This document shows positions 1 to 7,917 of a stretch of DNA of 11,878 nucleotides, in pieces. Position numbers and translations under genes: made by a program. Source of the stretch: Chitinophagaceae bacterium (GTDB lineage Bacteria > Bacteroidota > Bacteroidia > Chitinophagales > Chitinophagaceae); the NCBI GenBank assembly GCA_019454915.1, contig JACFNM010000072.1, positions 1 to 11,878 of the forward strand, given 5' to 3'. The notes under the pieces were generated by a model. It saw nothing but the letters and a program-made list of their open reading frames with translations, had not been told where the DNA came from and searched no databases. Numbering within the stretch: position 1 is the first letter of the stretch; each line of letters opens with the position of its first letter.

Positions 1-186
1 CAGTCATTTAAAGAAGGAGAAGATAGCGGAGATTTGGGAGATGAAATGGCTGATGTATTGTGGGTATTGCTTTGTCTCGCCAATCAAACCGGCGTCAATT
101 TAACGGAGGCTTTAGCTAAGAATATGGGAAAAAAGCAAAGCAGGGATTCAAAAAGACATCGGAATAACCCTAAACTAATGCGTTAA
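1..186 (+). CDS. MazG-like nucleotide pyrophosphohydrolase, 3' part only
   Basis: The window opens in frame inside a gene; 61 codons and a TAA stop remain. The visible peptide contains GDEMADVLWVLLCLANQTG followed by NLTEAL and a basic tail (RDSKRHRNNPKL). This matches the C-terminal half of short, single-domain MazG/NTP-PPase proteins of about 110 residues, which are common in Bacteroidota. The acidic E-x-x-D pair in GDEMAD is the Mg2+-binding signature of the all-alpha NTP-PPase fold. Such enzymes hydrolyse nucleoside triphosphates to monophosphate plus pyrophosphate, often as house-cleaning of non-canonical nucleotides; the exact substrate cannot be told from this fragment. The start codon and the first metal-binding E-x-x-E helix lie upstream of the window. 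No operon partner is visible downstream. Confidence 0.87.
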   Translation, partial: QSFKEGEDSGDLGDEMADVLWVLLCLANQTGVNLTEALAKNMGKKQSRDSKRHRNNPKLMR

Positions 187-254
187 AAAGTAACATCTTG
201 TTGATTAGCTCGATTTTCTGAGTATTTAAAAAAAAAAATTAACAAAAATAAATA

Positions 255-276
255 CTTATTAAAATGATTTAATAAG
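255..276. promoter_or_regulatory. 22-base palindrome overlapping a -7 element (candidate operator)
   Basis: CTTATTAAA (255-263), loop ATGA, TTTAATAAG (268-276) is a perfect 9-base inverted repeat. Its right arm overlaps the TAAGTTTG element at 273-280. An adjacent inverted repeat, AGTATTTA (221-228) with TAAATACT (249-256), shares two bases with it. The position suits a repressor operator. A weak AT-only terminator for the upstream MazG gene is the alternative, but no run of T follows the stem. Confidence 0.4.
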
Positions 277-280
277 TTTG
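273..280 (+). promoter_or_regulatory. Candidate -7 promoter element
   Basis: TAAGTTTG matches the Bacteroidota -7 consensus TAnnTTTG exactly. No TTTG or TTG lies about 17-23 bases upstream, so the -33 half is missing. It is the only exact -7 match I found between the MazG gene and susC. It would give a very long leader, so this is a tentative assignment. Confidence 0.3.
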
Positions 281-730
281 ACTTACCGTGTTGATTGTTA
301 TACAACTTTTTTCCCTGCCCGACAAGGGCACGTAATCATCATTTTCAATGTGTGTCATAAATCCATCCTGCGGTAAAACCTGGCGAAACATGAATAAAGC
401 AGGTGCCTGAATGTCAAAAACTAATTGCGGGTTTAATGAGCATGAATATCCGGGATAATATAGGATTCATTCTTCATAATAATGCATGGAGTCTTTTCTC
501 AAAAGAGTTTCGGTCTCCTTGCAAATCCTCTGCAAAGCTTTTGACAAAGTCTCGTCCATTCAATTTCATTTCCTTTCCAAACGATTTTGGCCGCTGGAGG
601 GGCCCTTGAGTGTTGGAATTGGAAGAATGATGGTTTAGAAAGCGTGATTTGATAAAAAATCCGATGAGTAATTCTCATATAAAGACTAATAGAAATGTTT
701 TATTTAATCAAAACTCAAATTGACACATTT

Positions 731-3700
731 ATGGTAAAATTTAAACTGCTATTACTCTTCATGTTAATAGCAAATTTTTTGTCGGCACAAACCCGCCAGA
801 TTAGTGGCCAGGTTACTGATGTCGAGAACAATGGAGTACCATCTGCTACGGTAAAAGTGAAAGGTGCAGATATTCAAACTCTGACTGATATTGACGGGAA
901 ATTTCGATTAGCTGTTCCAACGAGTGATATCGTTCTTGAAGTTACTTCTGTTGGTTATGAAAAAAATGAGGTAAGCGTTTCAGCTAATGATAATGAGGTT
1001 GCCATTACTCTGGCAACGAGTGCTACCGGTTTGGAAGAAGTGGTGGTGACGGCGTTGGGTATCAAGCGCGAGAAGAAGGCTTTAACTTATGCGTCACAAA
1101 CAGTAAATGGAGATGAGTTAAGGAAAGCATCAAATATTAATTTCATGGATGCATTGAGTGGAAAAGCGGCAGGTGTTGACATTAAGGTCAGCGCTTCCGG
1201 CGCCGGTGGTTCCACGAAAGCAGTATTAAGAGGTAATAAATCTTTGACCGGATTGAGTGAAGCATTATACGTGATAGATGGTATCCCTATGGTCAACAAT
1301 AAAGGCGGTCAACCAGGTTCTTATGGTGGCGTGGATCAAGGAGACGGTATTTCCGCGGTGAATCCCGAAGATATTGAAAGCGTAAACATTCTTCGCGGTG
1401 CGAATGCTTCTATATTGTATGGTAGTTTGGGTGCGAATGGCGTCATCCTTATCACAACCAAAAAAGCGAAAGCCGGTAAAGCCGAAGTTAATCTGACCTC
1501 AAGTACCATTCTCGATCAGGTATCGGAACTCCCCGACTTTCAGTATGAATATGGAGCCGAAGGCTCTTCCGTATATAATTGGTCCACTACCAAGGGTAAT
1601 TATCAGAAAGGATACATTGAAGACTTCTTCCAAACGGGGATAACGGCTACTAATTCTGCTTCTGTGGCAGGAGGGAATGATAAAACAACGGCTTATTTTT
1701 CCTATTCAAATACCTCTTCAAGAGGAGTAATGCCTACGCACAGGTACAATAAGAATAATTTTACATTCAATCAGTCCACAAAGTTGTTTAACGATAAGAT
1801 AACCGTTAGTTCCAATGTGATGTTTTCGGCTGAAGTCTCCCATAATCGGCCGGGCGCCGGTTATTATAACAACCCGCTAACCGGTTTATACCTCTTTTCC
1901 CGCCAGTTGGATTTTGCTTCCTATAAGAAGAACTATAAGGTGTTTGATGATACCCGGAATATTTACAAAATGAACTGGTACTCTACAGAGGAAAAACAGA
2001 ATAATCCGTTCTGGGAAATCTATGAAAACTCCCGGTATGCAAAGACGAATCGTGCGATTGCCAGTGTTAAGGTTTCTTATGATATAGCACCGCACTTGAA
2101 ATTTGATGTAAAAGGGAATATTGATTATGCGAATAAACTGTTTGATAATCGTCTGGTTGCCGGAGGAAATTCTGTGAGCGTCAGCCCGAATGGTACATGG
2201 AGCTATAACCGGTATACGGATCAGTCGGTTTACACCGATGGAATATTAAGTTATGATAATTCTTTTGGAGATTTTAGTTTGACGGCTATCGCCGGAGCCA
2301 GCTACCAAAAAAATGTTTTTGGAGATGGTATGAATGTGGGAAATGGAACCAATTCGTTGCAATATCCTAACTTTTTCACCTTTGCAAATATCCCATACAA
2401 CGTAATGTTTAACCAAACAATAAGCAGGACGGTCAAGCAGGGCGCGTTTGCAGATGTACAATTAGGCTTTAGAGATATGCTGTTTCTGGATATAGCCGGT
2501 CGTAATGACTGGGCATCTACGCTGGCATTGACGGGTAATCAATCCTATCTGTATCCTTCCGTTGGATTAACGGCCATACTCAGTGAAATGATGAATATGC
2601 CGGAGTTTATTTCTTTCCTGAAACTTAGAGCTTCCATTTCACAAACGGCTAATGAGGTACCATTCAATGTGGTGAATCCCTGGAATTCTATCGGAGGTGC
2701 GGGCGATCCAACGATAATAGGTGGTATTAATTATAATACGCAGGTGCCTTTTACCGATTTAAAACCTGAAATGATAGCCAGTAACGAATTTGGCACTGAA
2801 ATGAGATTCTTCAAAGGAAGACTGGGATTTGAGTTTACCTATTACAGTGATATTAGTACGAACCAGTTCCTTACCTTACCTGCACCATCCGGATCCGGTT
2901 ACACGTTTTATTACATCAACGCAGGTAAGATCACCAATAAAGGATTTGAACTGACTCTGAACGGACAAGTATTAAAGAATTCAGGGCTTCAATGGAATAC
3001 CGCTGTGAACATATCGCAGAATAAGAACAAGATAGTAGAGCTCATTGCGGATAATCCTGACTATCAGGTGGGCGGAGACGACGAAGGTTTTGCCTCCATA
3101 ATCAGAGCCGGCGGGTCCTTTAATGACCTGTGGATTTATAAATTCAACAGGAATGAAAGCGGACAGATTATTTTAGATGATAATGGAGTTCCCACTAAGG
3201 CTCCTACTCAAGTGAAAGTGGGTAATGTAAATCCAGACCTTCTTTTAGGATGGAATAATAATTTCACGCTGAATAACTTTTTCCTGAATGTATTAGTGAA
3301 TGGCAAATTTGGTGGGGTGGCCTTTTCCAAAACAGAAGCTTTCCTGGATTCTTACGGAGTAAGCAAAAGGACTGCTGAGGCCAGATCCGGCAGTACAATT
3401 CCTATTGATGCCATTCAGGGTACTACAAAAGTCACCTCGATTAACCCCGTTGACTACTATTCAGCTATAGGCGACCGTAATAAGATAATGGAACCTTATG
3501 TTTTTTCCAGAACAAATGTACGTTTGGCTCAGTTTGTTTTAGGATATAATTTCAGAACATCTCCCTCCGCATTTGTGAAAAACTTCTCTGTTTCTCTTGT
3601 AGGAAGAAACTTATTCTTCTTCTATAAGAAAGCTCCTTATGACCCCGAGCAGGCTATGAGCACGAGCAATTCAATGCAATCGAATGATGTCTTCAGCGTT

Positions 3701-3745
3701 CCTCCTGTGAGATCGTATGGAATAACTTTAAAAGCAACTTTATAA
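731..3745 (+). CDS. SusC/RagA family TonB-dependent outer membrane transporter
   Basis: This 1004-residue protein is an outer-membrane TonB-dependent transporter that, with its SusD partner, imports a bound nutrient into the periplasm. Residues 1-20 form a signal peptide (MVKFKLLLLF...FLSAQ). Residues 23-96 are a carboxypeptidase-regulatory-like beta-sandwich (ISGQVTD...GVPSATVKVKG). LEEVVVTALGIKREKK at 101-116 is the typical SusC linker with TonB-box character. The plug follows to about 245 (VLRGNKSLTG, YVIDGIPM, NPEDIESVNILRG, LYGSLGANGVILITTKK), and the rest is the beta-barrel, ending SYGITLKATL. The length is normal for the family. I chose the ATG at 731 because the signal peptide begins there; an in-frame ATG at 695 would add 12 residues (MFYLIKTQIDTF) ahead of it. 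susD starts 9 bases after the stop, so the two are one operon. No sigma/anti-sigma pair or hydrolase is adjacent, so the substrate is unknown. Confidence 0.96.
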   Translation: MVKFKLLLLFMLIANFLSAQTRQISGQVTDVENNGVPSATVKVKGADIQTLTDIDGKFRLAVPTSDIVLEVTSVGYEKNEVSVSANDNEVAITLATSATGLEEVVVTALGIKREKKALTYASQTVNGDELRKASNINFMDALSGKAAGVDIKVSASGAGGSTKAVLRGNKSLTGLSEALYVIDGIPMVNNKGGQPGSYGGVDQGDGISAVNPEDIESVNILRGANASILYGSLGANGVILITTKKAKAGKAEVNLTSSTILDQVSELPDFQYEYGAEGSSVYNWSTTKGNYQKGYIEDFFQTGITATNSASVAGGNDKTTAYFSYSNTSSRGVMPTHRYNKNNFTFNQSTKLFNDKITVSSNVMFSAEVSHNRPGAGYYNNPLTGLYLFSRQLDFASYKKNYKVFDDTRNIYKMNWYSTEEKQNNPFWEIYENSRYAKTNRAIASVKVSYDIAPHLKFDVKGNIDYANKLFDNRLVAGGNSVSVSPNGTWSYNRYTDQSVYTDGILSYDNSFGDFSLTAIAGASYQKNVFGDGMNVGNGTNSLQYPNFFTFANIPYNVMFNQTISRTVKQGAFADVQLGFRDMLFLDIAGRNDWASTLALTGNQSYLYPSVGLTAILSEMMNMPEFISFLKLRASISQTANEVPFNVVNPWNSIGGAGDPTIIGGINYNTQVPFTDLKPEMIASNEFGTEMRFFKGRLGFEFTYYSDISTNQFLTLPAPSGSGYTFYYINAGKITNKGFELTLNGQVLKNSGLQWNTAVNISQNKNKIVELIADNPDYQVGGDDEGFASIIRAGGSFNDLWIYKFNRNESGQIILDDNGVPTKAPTQVKVGNVNPDLLLGWNNNFTLNNFFLNVLVNGKFGGVAFSKTEAFLDSYGVSKRTAEARSGSTIPIDAIQGTTKVTSINPVDYYSAIGDRNKIMEPYVFSRTNVRLAQFVLGYNFRTSPSAFVKNFSVSLVGRNLFFFYKKAPYDPEQAMSTSNSMQSNDVFSVPPVRSYGITLKATL

Positions 3746-3754
3746 TTTTATAAA

Positions 3755-5344
3755 ATGATAAGTATGAAAAAAATAATTAGTGCAATACTATTGCTCAGTA
3801 TTTTCTCATCCTGCACCAAAAATTTTGAGGAGCTGAATCAAAACCCGAATCAGATCTCAAACGAAATGTTGTTGCAGGATAACAATCTGTTAGGAGCGCC
3901 CTTTTCTAACATTATGTTTAATCTGTTCGGGCACCAAATTGAAGAAGATCTATGCTATGATTCCTGGATGGGATATATGAATACACCTACAGATTTCGTG
4001 GGTAACGTAAACAACACGACTTATTACATTCGTTGGAATTCATATTGGGGGAGAATCTATGGAAGTGTGATGGCACCTACTAAGAGAGTTATCGAACTTG
4101 CCGAACAATATGATAAACCCCTATTCGCTGATTGGGCTATTCTTATGAGGGTTTTAGGTGTGTCGAAACTGACTGCCATACATGGTCCGGTAATTTATTC
4201 GAATTATGGCTCCACCGCGAATTCAATCTTATACGATAAAGAGTCGGATTTGTATAATACCTTCTTCTCTCAGTTGGATCAGGTACAAACTGATTTTGCA
4301 GCAAATGTTGGTTACACTGGATTTGCTAAGTTTGATCCCAGCTATAAAGGAAATATATCGAAATGGCTGAAAGTAGTTAATTCGTTGAGATTGAGACTTG
4401 CAATGAGATTATCGAAAGTGGCTCCTGATTTGGCGAAAGCGCAGGGTGAAAAAGCTTTAAACGATCCGGCGGGATTAATAGAAGTGAATGATGATAATTT
4501 TTGGGTTGCTTTGTTGGGGAATATCATGCCGGTTGCTCAAATATGTTATCAGTGGGATGATACCAGAATGGGTGCTGTAATTGAATCTTTTATGGCAGGG
4601 TTTAATGATGGAAGAGTTGCGAAGATGTTCGAACCTACTACAGGTACTTTGGGCCCAGATCCCAATCACCCGACATTCCCGTATAAGGGCATCCGTAATG
4701 GAGCATTTTGCGGAACAACAAAACCCTTTATGCTACAATATTCCAAAGTGAGTAACGATTTTAACTCTGTTCAAAAACGGAGAGCGTTTACAGCCTCGGA
4801 AGTTGCATTTTTGAAGGCAGAAGCCGCTTTACGTGGATGGGCAGGAGCAGGCGATGCCAAAGAAAACTATGAAAACGGTGTAAAACTTTCCTTTCAGGAT
4901 TGGGGCGCATCGGGGGCTGATGCTTATCTAGCTAACAGTACAGGCAAACCTTTAAATTACGTCGATCCTGCTGATGCACGGAATAGCTTTACACAACCTT
5001 CAACGGTAACGGTAGCCTGGAATGATGCAGATAATAATGAGTTGAAACTGGAGAAAATTTTAACTCAGAAATATCTGAATACTTTTACAAATACATTAGA
5101 GGCATGGGTTGATTTCAGAAGAACCGGATATCCGAAGATTCCTCATGTTGCGAAGAATGACAGCAGTCCGGACTGGGGAGTTATCCCGCCTGACCAGTGG
5201 ATAAAAAGAATGCCGTTTGTTAACGCTGAGCGCACCGGTAATACTGATGCTGTCGCAGATGCGGTTTCGAAAATGGGACCAGGAGCAAAAGATGATATTG
5301 CTACCCGGTTGTGGTGGGATACCGGCGAAGTGGCTAATTTCTAA
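3755..5344 (+). CDS. SusD/RagB-like outer membrane lipoprotein (SusD-like_2 type)
   Basis: This 529-residue surface lipoprotein is the lid and substrate-binding partner of the SusC transporter immediately upstream. The N-terminus MISMKKIISAILLLSIFSSC is a lipoprotein signal with the lipidated cysteine at residue 20. NFEELNQNPNQ just after it is typical of the SusD-like_2 branch, which differs from the classical starch-type SusD. The C-terminal motif EAWVDFRRTGYPKI (from residue 449) and the end TRLWWDTG are also characteristic. The body is presumably the helical TPR-like fold of the family. Another ATG at 3764 gives MKKIIS... three residues shorter and is an equally plausible start. The gene is followed by a strong terminator, so the operon seems to contain only susC and susD. 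The ligand may be a glycan, peptide or other oligomer and cannot be assigned here. Confidence 0.94.
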   Translation: MISMKKIISAILLLSIFSSCTKNFEELNQNPNQISNEMLLQDNNLLGAPFSNIMFNLFGHQIEEDLCYDSWMGYMNTPTDFVGNVNNTTYYIRWNSYWGRIYGSVMAPTKRVIELAEQYDKPLFADWAILMRVLGVSKLTAIHGPVIYSNYGSTANSILYDKESDLYNTFFSQLDQVQTDFAANVGYTGFAKFDPSYKGNISKWLKVVNSLRLRLAMRLSKVAPDLAKAQGEKALNDPAGLIEVNDDNFWVALLGNIMPVAQICYQWDDTRMGAVIESFMAGFNDGRVAKMFEPTTGTLGPDPNHPTFPYKGIRNGAFCGTTKPFMLQYSKVSNDFNSVQKRRAFTASEVAFLKAEAALRGWAGAGDAKENYENGVKLSFQDWGASGADAYLANSTGKPLNYVDPADARNSFTQPSTVTVAWNDADNNELKLEKILTQKYLNTFTNTLEAWVDFRRTGYPKIPHVAKNDSSPDWGVIPPDQWIKRMPFVNAERTGNTDAVADAVSKMGPGAKDDIATRLWWDTGEVANF

Positions 5345-5401
5345 TCACAACTGCCGCGTATAAAGCAGGGATATTTCATTTCGGAATAATCTTTTTCAAA
5401 C

Positions 5402-5447
5402 AAACAGGGAGGTTGCCTGCAATTTTGCAGGCAACCTCCCTGTTTTT
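5402..5447 (+). terminator. Rho-independent terminator after susCD
   Basis: Bases 5402-5420 pair perfectly with 5427-5445 (19 bp, loop AATTTT). The stem includes GGGAGGTTGCCTGC and ends in a TTTTT run at 5443-5447. It lies 57 bases after the susD stop. An AAA run at the left foot means it could also act weakly in the reverse direction. Confidence 0.9.
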
Positions 5448-5527
5448 AGCAGGTACAGTCGGGCGGAGGAGAATACGGGAACGGAGGTTGCCATATGGCG
5501 GATTGAATGCGGATTTTTCAAGATTAA

Positions 5528-5558
5528 TTTTCTTTTTTGCTGATTATCATTAGCTTTG
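5528..5558 (+). promoter_or_regulatory. Promoter of the marR-ACAD operon
   Basis: TAGCTTTG at 5551-5558 is an exact match to the Bacteroidota -7 consensus TAnnTTTG. TTTT at 5528-5531 stands 19 bases upstream in the -33 position, a three-of-four match to TTTG. Transcription would start near 5563-5566, giving a leader of about 20 bases before the ATG at 5583. Confidence 0.65.
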
Positions 5559-5560
5559 AA

Positions 5561-5576
5561 TTAGTTGCATAACTAA
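5561..5576. promoter_or_regulatory. Inverted repeat, probable MarR operator
   Basis: TTAGTT (5561-5566), spacer GCAT, AACTAA (5571-5576) is a perfect 6-base inverted repeat with dyad symmetry over 16 bases. It sits between the -7 element and the marR start codon, over the predicted transcription start. MarR-family dimers bind palindromes of this size, and many repress their own operon from such a position; the TTAG...CTAA ends recall SlyA-type sites. Binding by the adjacent MarR protein is inferred. Confidence 0.6.
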
Positions 5577-5582
5577 CTAAAT

Positions 5583-6023
5583 ATGGCAAATAGTCAATTT
5601 AAACGGGGAGAACTATACAGTTTTATTACAGGACTGGCCTCCACAGCTATTGCCCGCCGGTTACAAAAAAATTTTAAACAGCACGGTATAGATATAACTA
5701 TTGAGCAGTGGAGCGTTCTATACCATTTATGGAAAAAGGATGGACTGAGCCAGCAGGAATTATGCAGCGCCACCTTCAGGGATAAGCCCAGTATTACCCG
5801 CCTGGTGGATAACCTGGAGAAGCAGAAGCTGGTAAAACGGGTGGCATCTGTTAAAGATCGTCGGATCAACCTGATTTATTTGAGTGAAATCGCTATGGGC
5901 TTGAGAGACCAGACGATGGATTTAGCCAACCGCACGCTGAATGAAGCACTGACCGATGTAACGGCGGATGAAATAGAGTTGTGCAAAACCGTGTTGCAAC
6001 GGGTGTACGATAATTTAACTTAA
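5583..6023 (+). CDS. MarR family transcriptional regulator
   Basis: This 146-residue winged-helix protein has the usual MarR size and layout. An N-terminal dimerisation helix comes first, then GIDITIEQWSVLYHLWKKDGLSQQEL, a recognition helix around residues 68-80 (KPSITRLVDNLEK) and the wing with the conserved D-R-R at 92-94 (KDRRINLIYLSE). C-terminal dimerisation helices follow. It should bind DNA as a dimer and respond to a small ligand. The inverted repeat 6 bases before its start suggests autorepression. It lies 37 bases upstream of the acyl-CoA dehydrogenase gene in the same direction, so the likely role is controlling acyl-CoA oxidation, with an acyl-CoA or related metabolite as possible inducer. 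That role is inferred from the neighbour. The protein has no cysteine-based redox motif typical of OhrR; its two cysteines (residues 61 and 134) are not in the OhrR position. Confidence 0.95.
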   Translation: MANSQFKRGELYSFITGLASTAIARRLQKNFKQHGIDITIEQWSVLYHLWKKDGLSQQELCSATFRDKPSITRLVDNLEKQKLVKRVASVKDRRINLIYLSEIAMGLRDQTMDLANRTLNEALTDVTADEIELCKTVLQRVYDNLT

Positions 6024-6060
6024 CAGATTCTCGTTATTGCTAATAAAAAAAGAAAAATTT

Positions 6061-7854
6061 ATGAGTACAGAAACATCTAATCATAACACGCTAAAAGGAG
6101 GAGAATGGATTATTAAGGAGAGCCGGCCGGAAGATATTTTTATTCCGGAAGATTTCAGCGAAGAGCAAAAGATGATAATGGATATGTGCACCAGCTTTGT
6201 GTCCGCGGAGGTTCTTCCCATTATTGATCGGATTGACGCCAAGGAACCCGGATTGATGCCCTCTCTTCTGGATAAAGCCGGTGAGCAGGGATTGTTGGGA
6301 ACGTCTATTCCTGAGCAGTACGGAGGGCTGGGTAAGGATTTTATCACCTCCACTTTGGTGAATGAAGGGTTAGGAGGAGGGTTTTCTTTTTCGGTGGCCA
6401 TAGCCGCCCATACGGGTATCGGCACGCTGCCTATCTTATATTTTGGAACTCCCGCTCAAAAGGAGAAGTATATTCCTAAGCTGACAACCGGCGAATGGAA
6501 AGGTTCTTATGGGCTGACGGAGCCCAACAGCGGAAGTGATGCCCTGAGCGCCAAAACTTCGGCAAAACTGAGTGATGATGGTAAGTATTATTTATTGAAT
6601 GGGCAAAAGGTATGGATTACCAATGGCGGTTTTGCAGATGTCTATACCGTATTTGCGAAAATAGACGGCGACAAGTTTACCGCCTTTATAGTGGAGCGGG
6701 GCACGGAAGGTTTCTCCCAGGGCCCTGAGGAGCATAAAATGGGCATTGAGGGTTCATCTACCGTACAGCTTTATTTCCAGGATGCAAAAGTGCCGGTAGA
6801 GAATGTCTTAGGAGAGATCGGAAAGGGACATATTATTGCATTCAATATCTTAAATATTGGTCGGTTGAAGCTTTGTGCTGCCGCTTTGGGAGGAGCAAAA
6901 GGAGCAGCAACCACCGCTATTCAATATGCCAATACGCGGGAGCAGTTTAAACAGCCCATCGCGCAGTTTGGTGCAATTAAGCATAAAATAGCAGAAATGG
7001 CCATTCGGATTTGGGTAGCTGAGAGCGCCCTGTACCGGACGGCGAAATGGATTGACGAAAAAGAACAGGAATTAATAGATAATGGAAAATCTTTTGGTGA
7101 ATCCCTGCTGGCGGGCGCCGAAGAGTATGCCATTGAATGCGCCATGTTGAAGGTATTTGGCAGTGAAGTACTGGATTATGTAGTGGATGAAGGCGTGCAG
7201 ATCCACGGGGGCAACGGGTTCAGCGCTGAATATATTATCTCCCGTGCCTATCGGGATAGCCGCATCAATAGGATCTTTGAGGGCACAAATGAAATTAACC
7301 GACTCCTGACGGTGGATATGGTGCTTAAACGCGCGATGAAAGGAAGGCTGGATTTGATGGGCCCGGCTGCTGCTGTTCAAAAAGAATTGATGAGTATTCC
7401 GGACTTCAGCAGCGATGAGGAGACGGCTTTTGCAAAGGAGACAAAACTAATCCGGGACATGAAAAAAGCTATTCTGATGGTGGCGGGCGCTGCTGCTCAA
7501 AAGCTCATGATGAAACTGGAGAGTGAGCAGGAGATCATTATGCATATTGCAGACATGGCGATCAATGTCTTTCATGCTGAAAGCGCGCTGCACAGGGCGG
7601 TTAAATTAGCGGGTCAGACGAGCGAGTCAGAAGCTGCCTTACCCCTTGATATCGCCCGGACTTATTTGTATGACACGGCTGACCGGGTGAACAAGAGCGG
7701 AAGGGATGCCATTAATGCCTTTGCATCCGGTGATGAGCAACGAATGATGTTGCTGGGGATTAAGCGATTTACCAAGACGGAGCCTTTTAATACCAAAGAT
7801 GCGCGCAGGCGTATAGCAGATAGATTAATTGCGGATGATAAATACTCCCTTTAG
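6061..7854 (+). CDS. Acyl-CoA dehydrogenase, large ~600-residue type
   Basis: This flavoenzyme oxidises acyl-CoA to trans-2-enoyl-CoA in the first step of beta-oxidation, passing electrons to an electron-transfer flavoprotein. At 597 residues it exceeds the usual 380-residue ACAD; the extra part is a C-terminal helical extension from about 430, resembling the VLCAD/ACAD9-like architecture. Signature 1, GLTEPNSGSDALS, is at 151-163. Signature 2, from Q380 to D399 (core QIHGGNGF), is complete. E407 in RIFEGTNEINR occupies the usual catalytic-base position. No signal peptide or membrane anchor is visible. I chose the ATG at 6061, preceded by an A-rich region; a TTG at 6037 would add eight residues (MLIKKEKF) with no support. 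It is probably cotranscribed with marR and ends before a terminator. Chain-length preference cannot be read by eye. Confidence 0.96.
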   Translation: MSTETSNHNTLKGGEWIIKESRPEDIFIPEDFSEEQKMIMDMCTSFVSAEVLPIIDRIDAKEPGLMPSLLDKAGEQGLLGTSIPEQYGGLGKDFITSTLVNEGLGGGFSFSVAIAAHTGIGTLPILYFGTPAQKEKYIPKLTTGEWKGSYGLTEPNSGSDALSAKTSAKLSDDGKYYLLNGQKVWITNGGFADVYTVFAKIDGDKFTAFIVERGTEGFSQGPEEHKMGIEGSSTVQLYFQDAKVPVENVLGEIGKGHIIAFNILNIGRLKLCAAALGGAKGAATTAIQYANTREQFKQPIAQFGAIKHKIAEMAIRIWVAESALYRTAKWIDEKEQELIDNGKSFGESLLAGAEEYAIECAMLKVFGSEVLDYVVDEGVQIHGGNGFSAEYIISRAYRDSRINRIFEGTNEINRLLTVDMVLKRAMKGRLDLMGPAAAVQKELMSIPDFSSDEETAFAKETKLIRDMKKAILMVAGAAAQKLMMKLESEQEIIMHIADMAINVFHAESALHRAVKLAGQTSESEAALPLDIARTYLYDTADRVNKSGRDAINAFASGDEQRMMLLGIKRFTKTEPFNTKDARRRIADRLIADDKYSL

Positions 7855-7863
7855 CACAAAATA

Positions 7864-7901
7864 AAAGACCTATGAGGTTCACGGAAACCTCATAGGTCTT
7901 T
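7864..7901. terminator. Bidirectional terminator between ACAD and acs
   Basis: Bases 7864-7879 (AAAGACCTATGAGGTT) pair perfectly with 7886-7901 around the loop CACGGA, a 16-bp stem. AAA at one foot and TTT at the other allow termination in both directions. It lies 9 bases after the ACAD stop and 16 bases beyond the acs stop, which fits a shared terminator for convergent genes. Confidence 0.88.
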
Positions 7902-7917
7902 CAAAAGAAAAATAATC

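Larger units (their letters stand above)
187..730. other. Long intergenic region / possible susC leader
   Basis: I see no convincing gene in these 544 bases. They hold an AT-rich stretch with two inverted repeats (221-256 and 255-276), a TAnnTTTG -7 element (273-280), and a small GC hairpin TGCCC-GACAA-GGGCA at 316-330. A smaller CCAAA-CGAT-TTTGG hairpin lies at 577-590. A 68-codon plus-strand ORF at 403-609 and a minus-strand open stretch over about 445-670 overlap each other, have no recognisable product and lack supporting start signals. I matched no known riboswitch core (cobalamin, TPP, SAM, FMN) by eye. If transcription starts near 287, susC mRNA would carry a leader of about 440 bases. 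Confidence 0.5.

Noticed and set aside
403..410. Known riboswitch in the susC leader
   Set aside because: No cobalamin, TPP, SAM, FMN or glycine core was seen by eye; a covariance-model search would be needed to claim one.
403..609. 68-codon plus-strand ORF in the susC upstream region
   Set aside because: No recognisable family, no ribosome-binding or promoter signal, and an equally open minus-strand frame overlaps it.
445..670. Minus-strand open stretch (ATG near 570, reading MKLNGRDFVKSFAEDLQG)
   Set aside because: Only about 31 codons from its ATG to the stop; the peptide looks plausible but has no family match I know and no upstream signal. It might be a gene remnant, but I cannot support it.
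648..676. TTTG-N17-TAATTCTC as a susC promoter
   Set aside because: The -7 half keeps only three of six fixed positions of TAnnTTTG; too weak to list as a feature.
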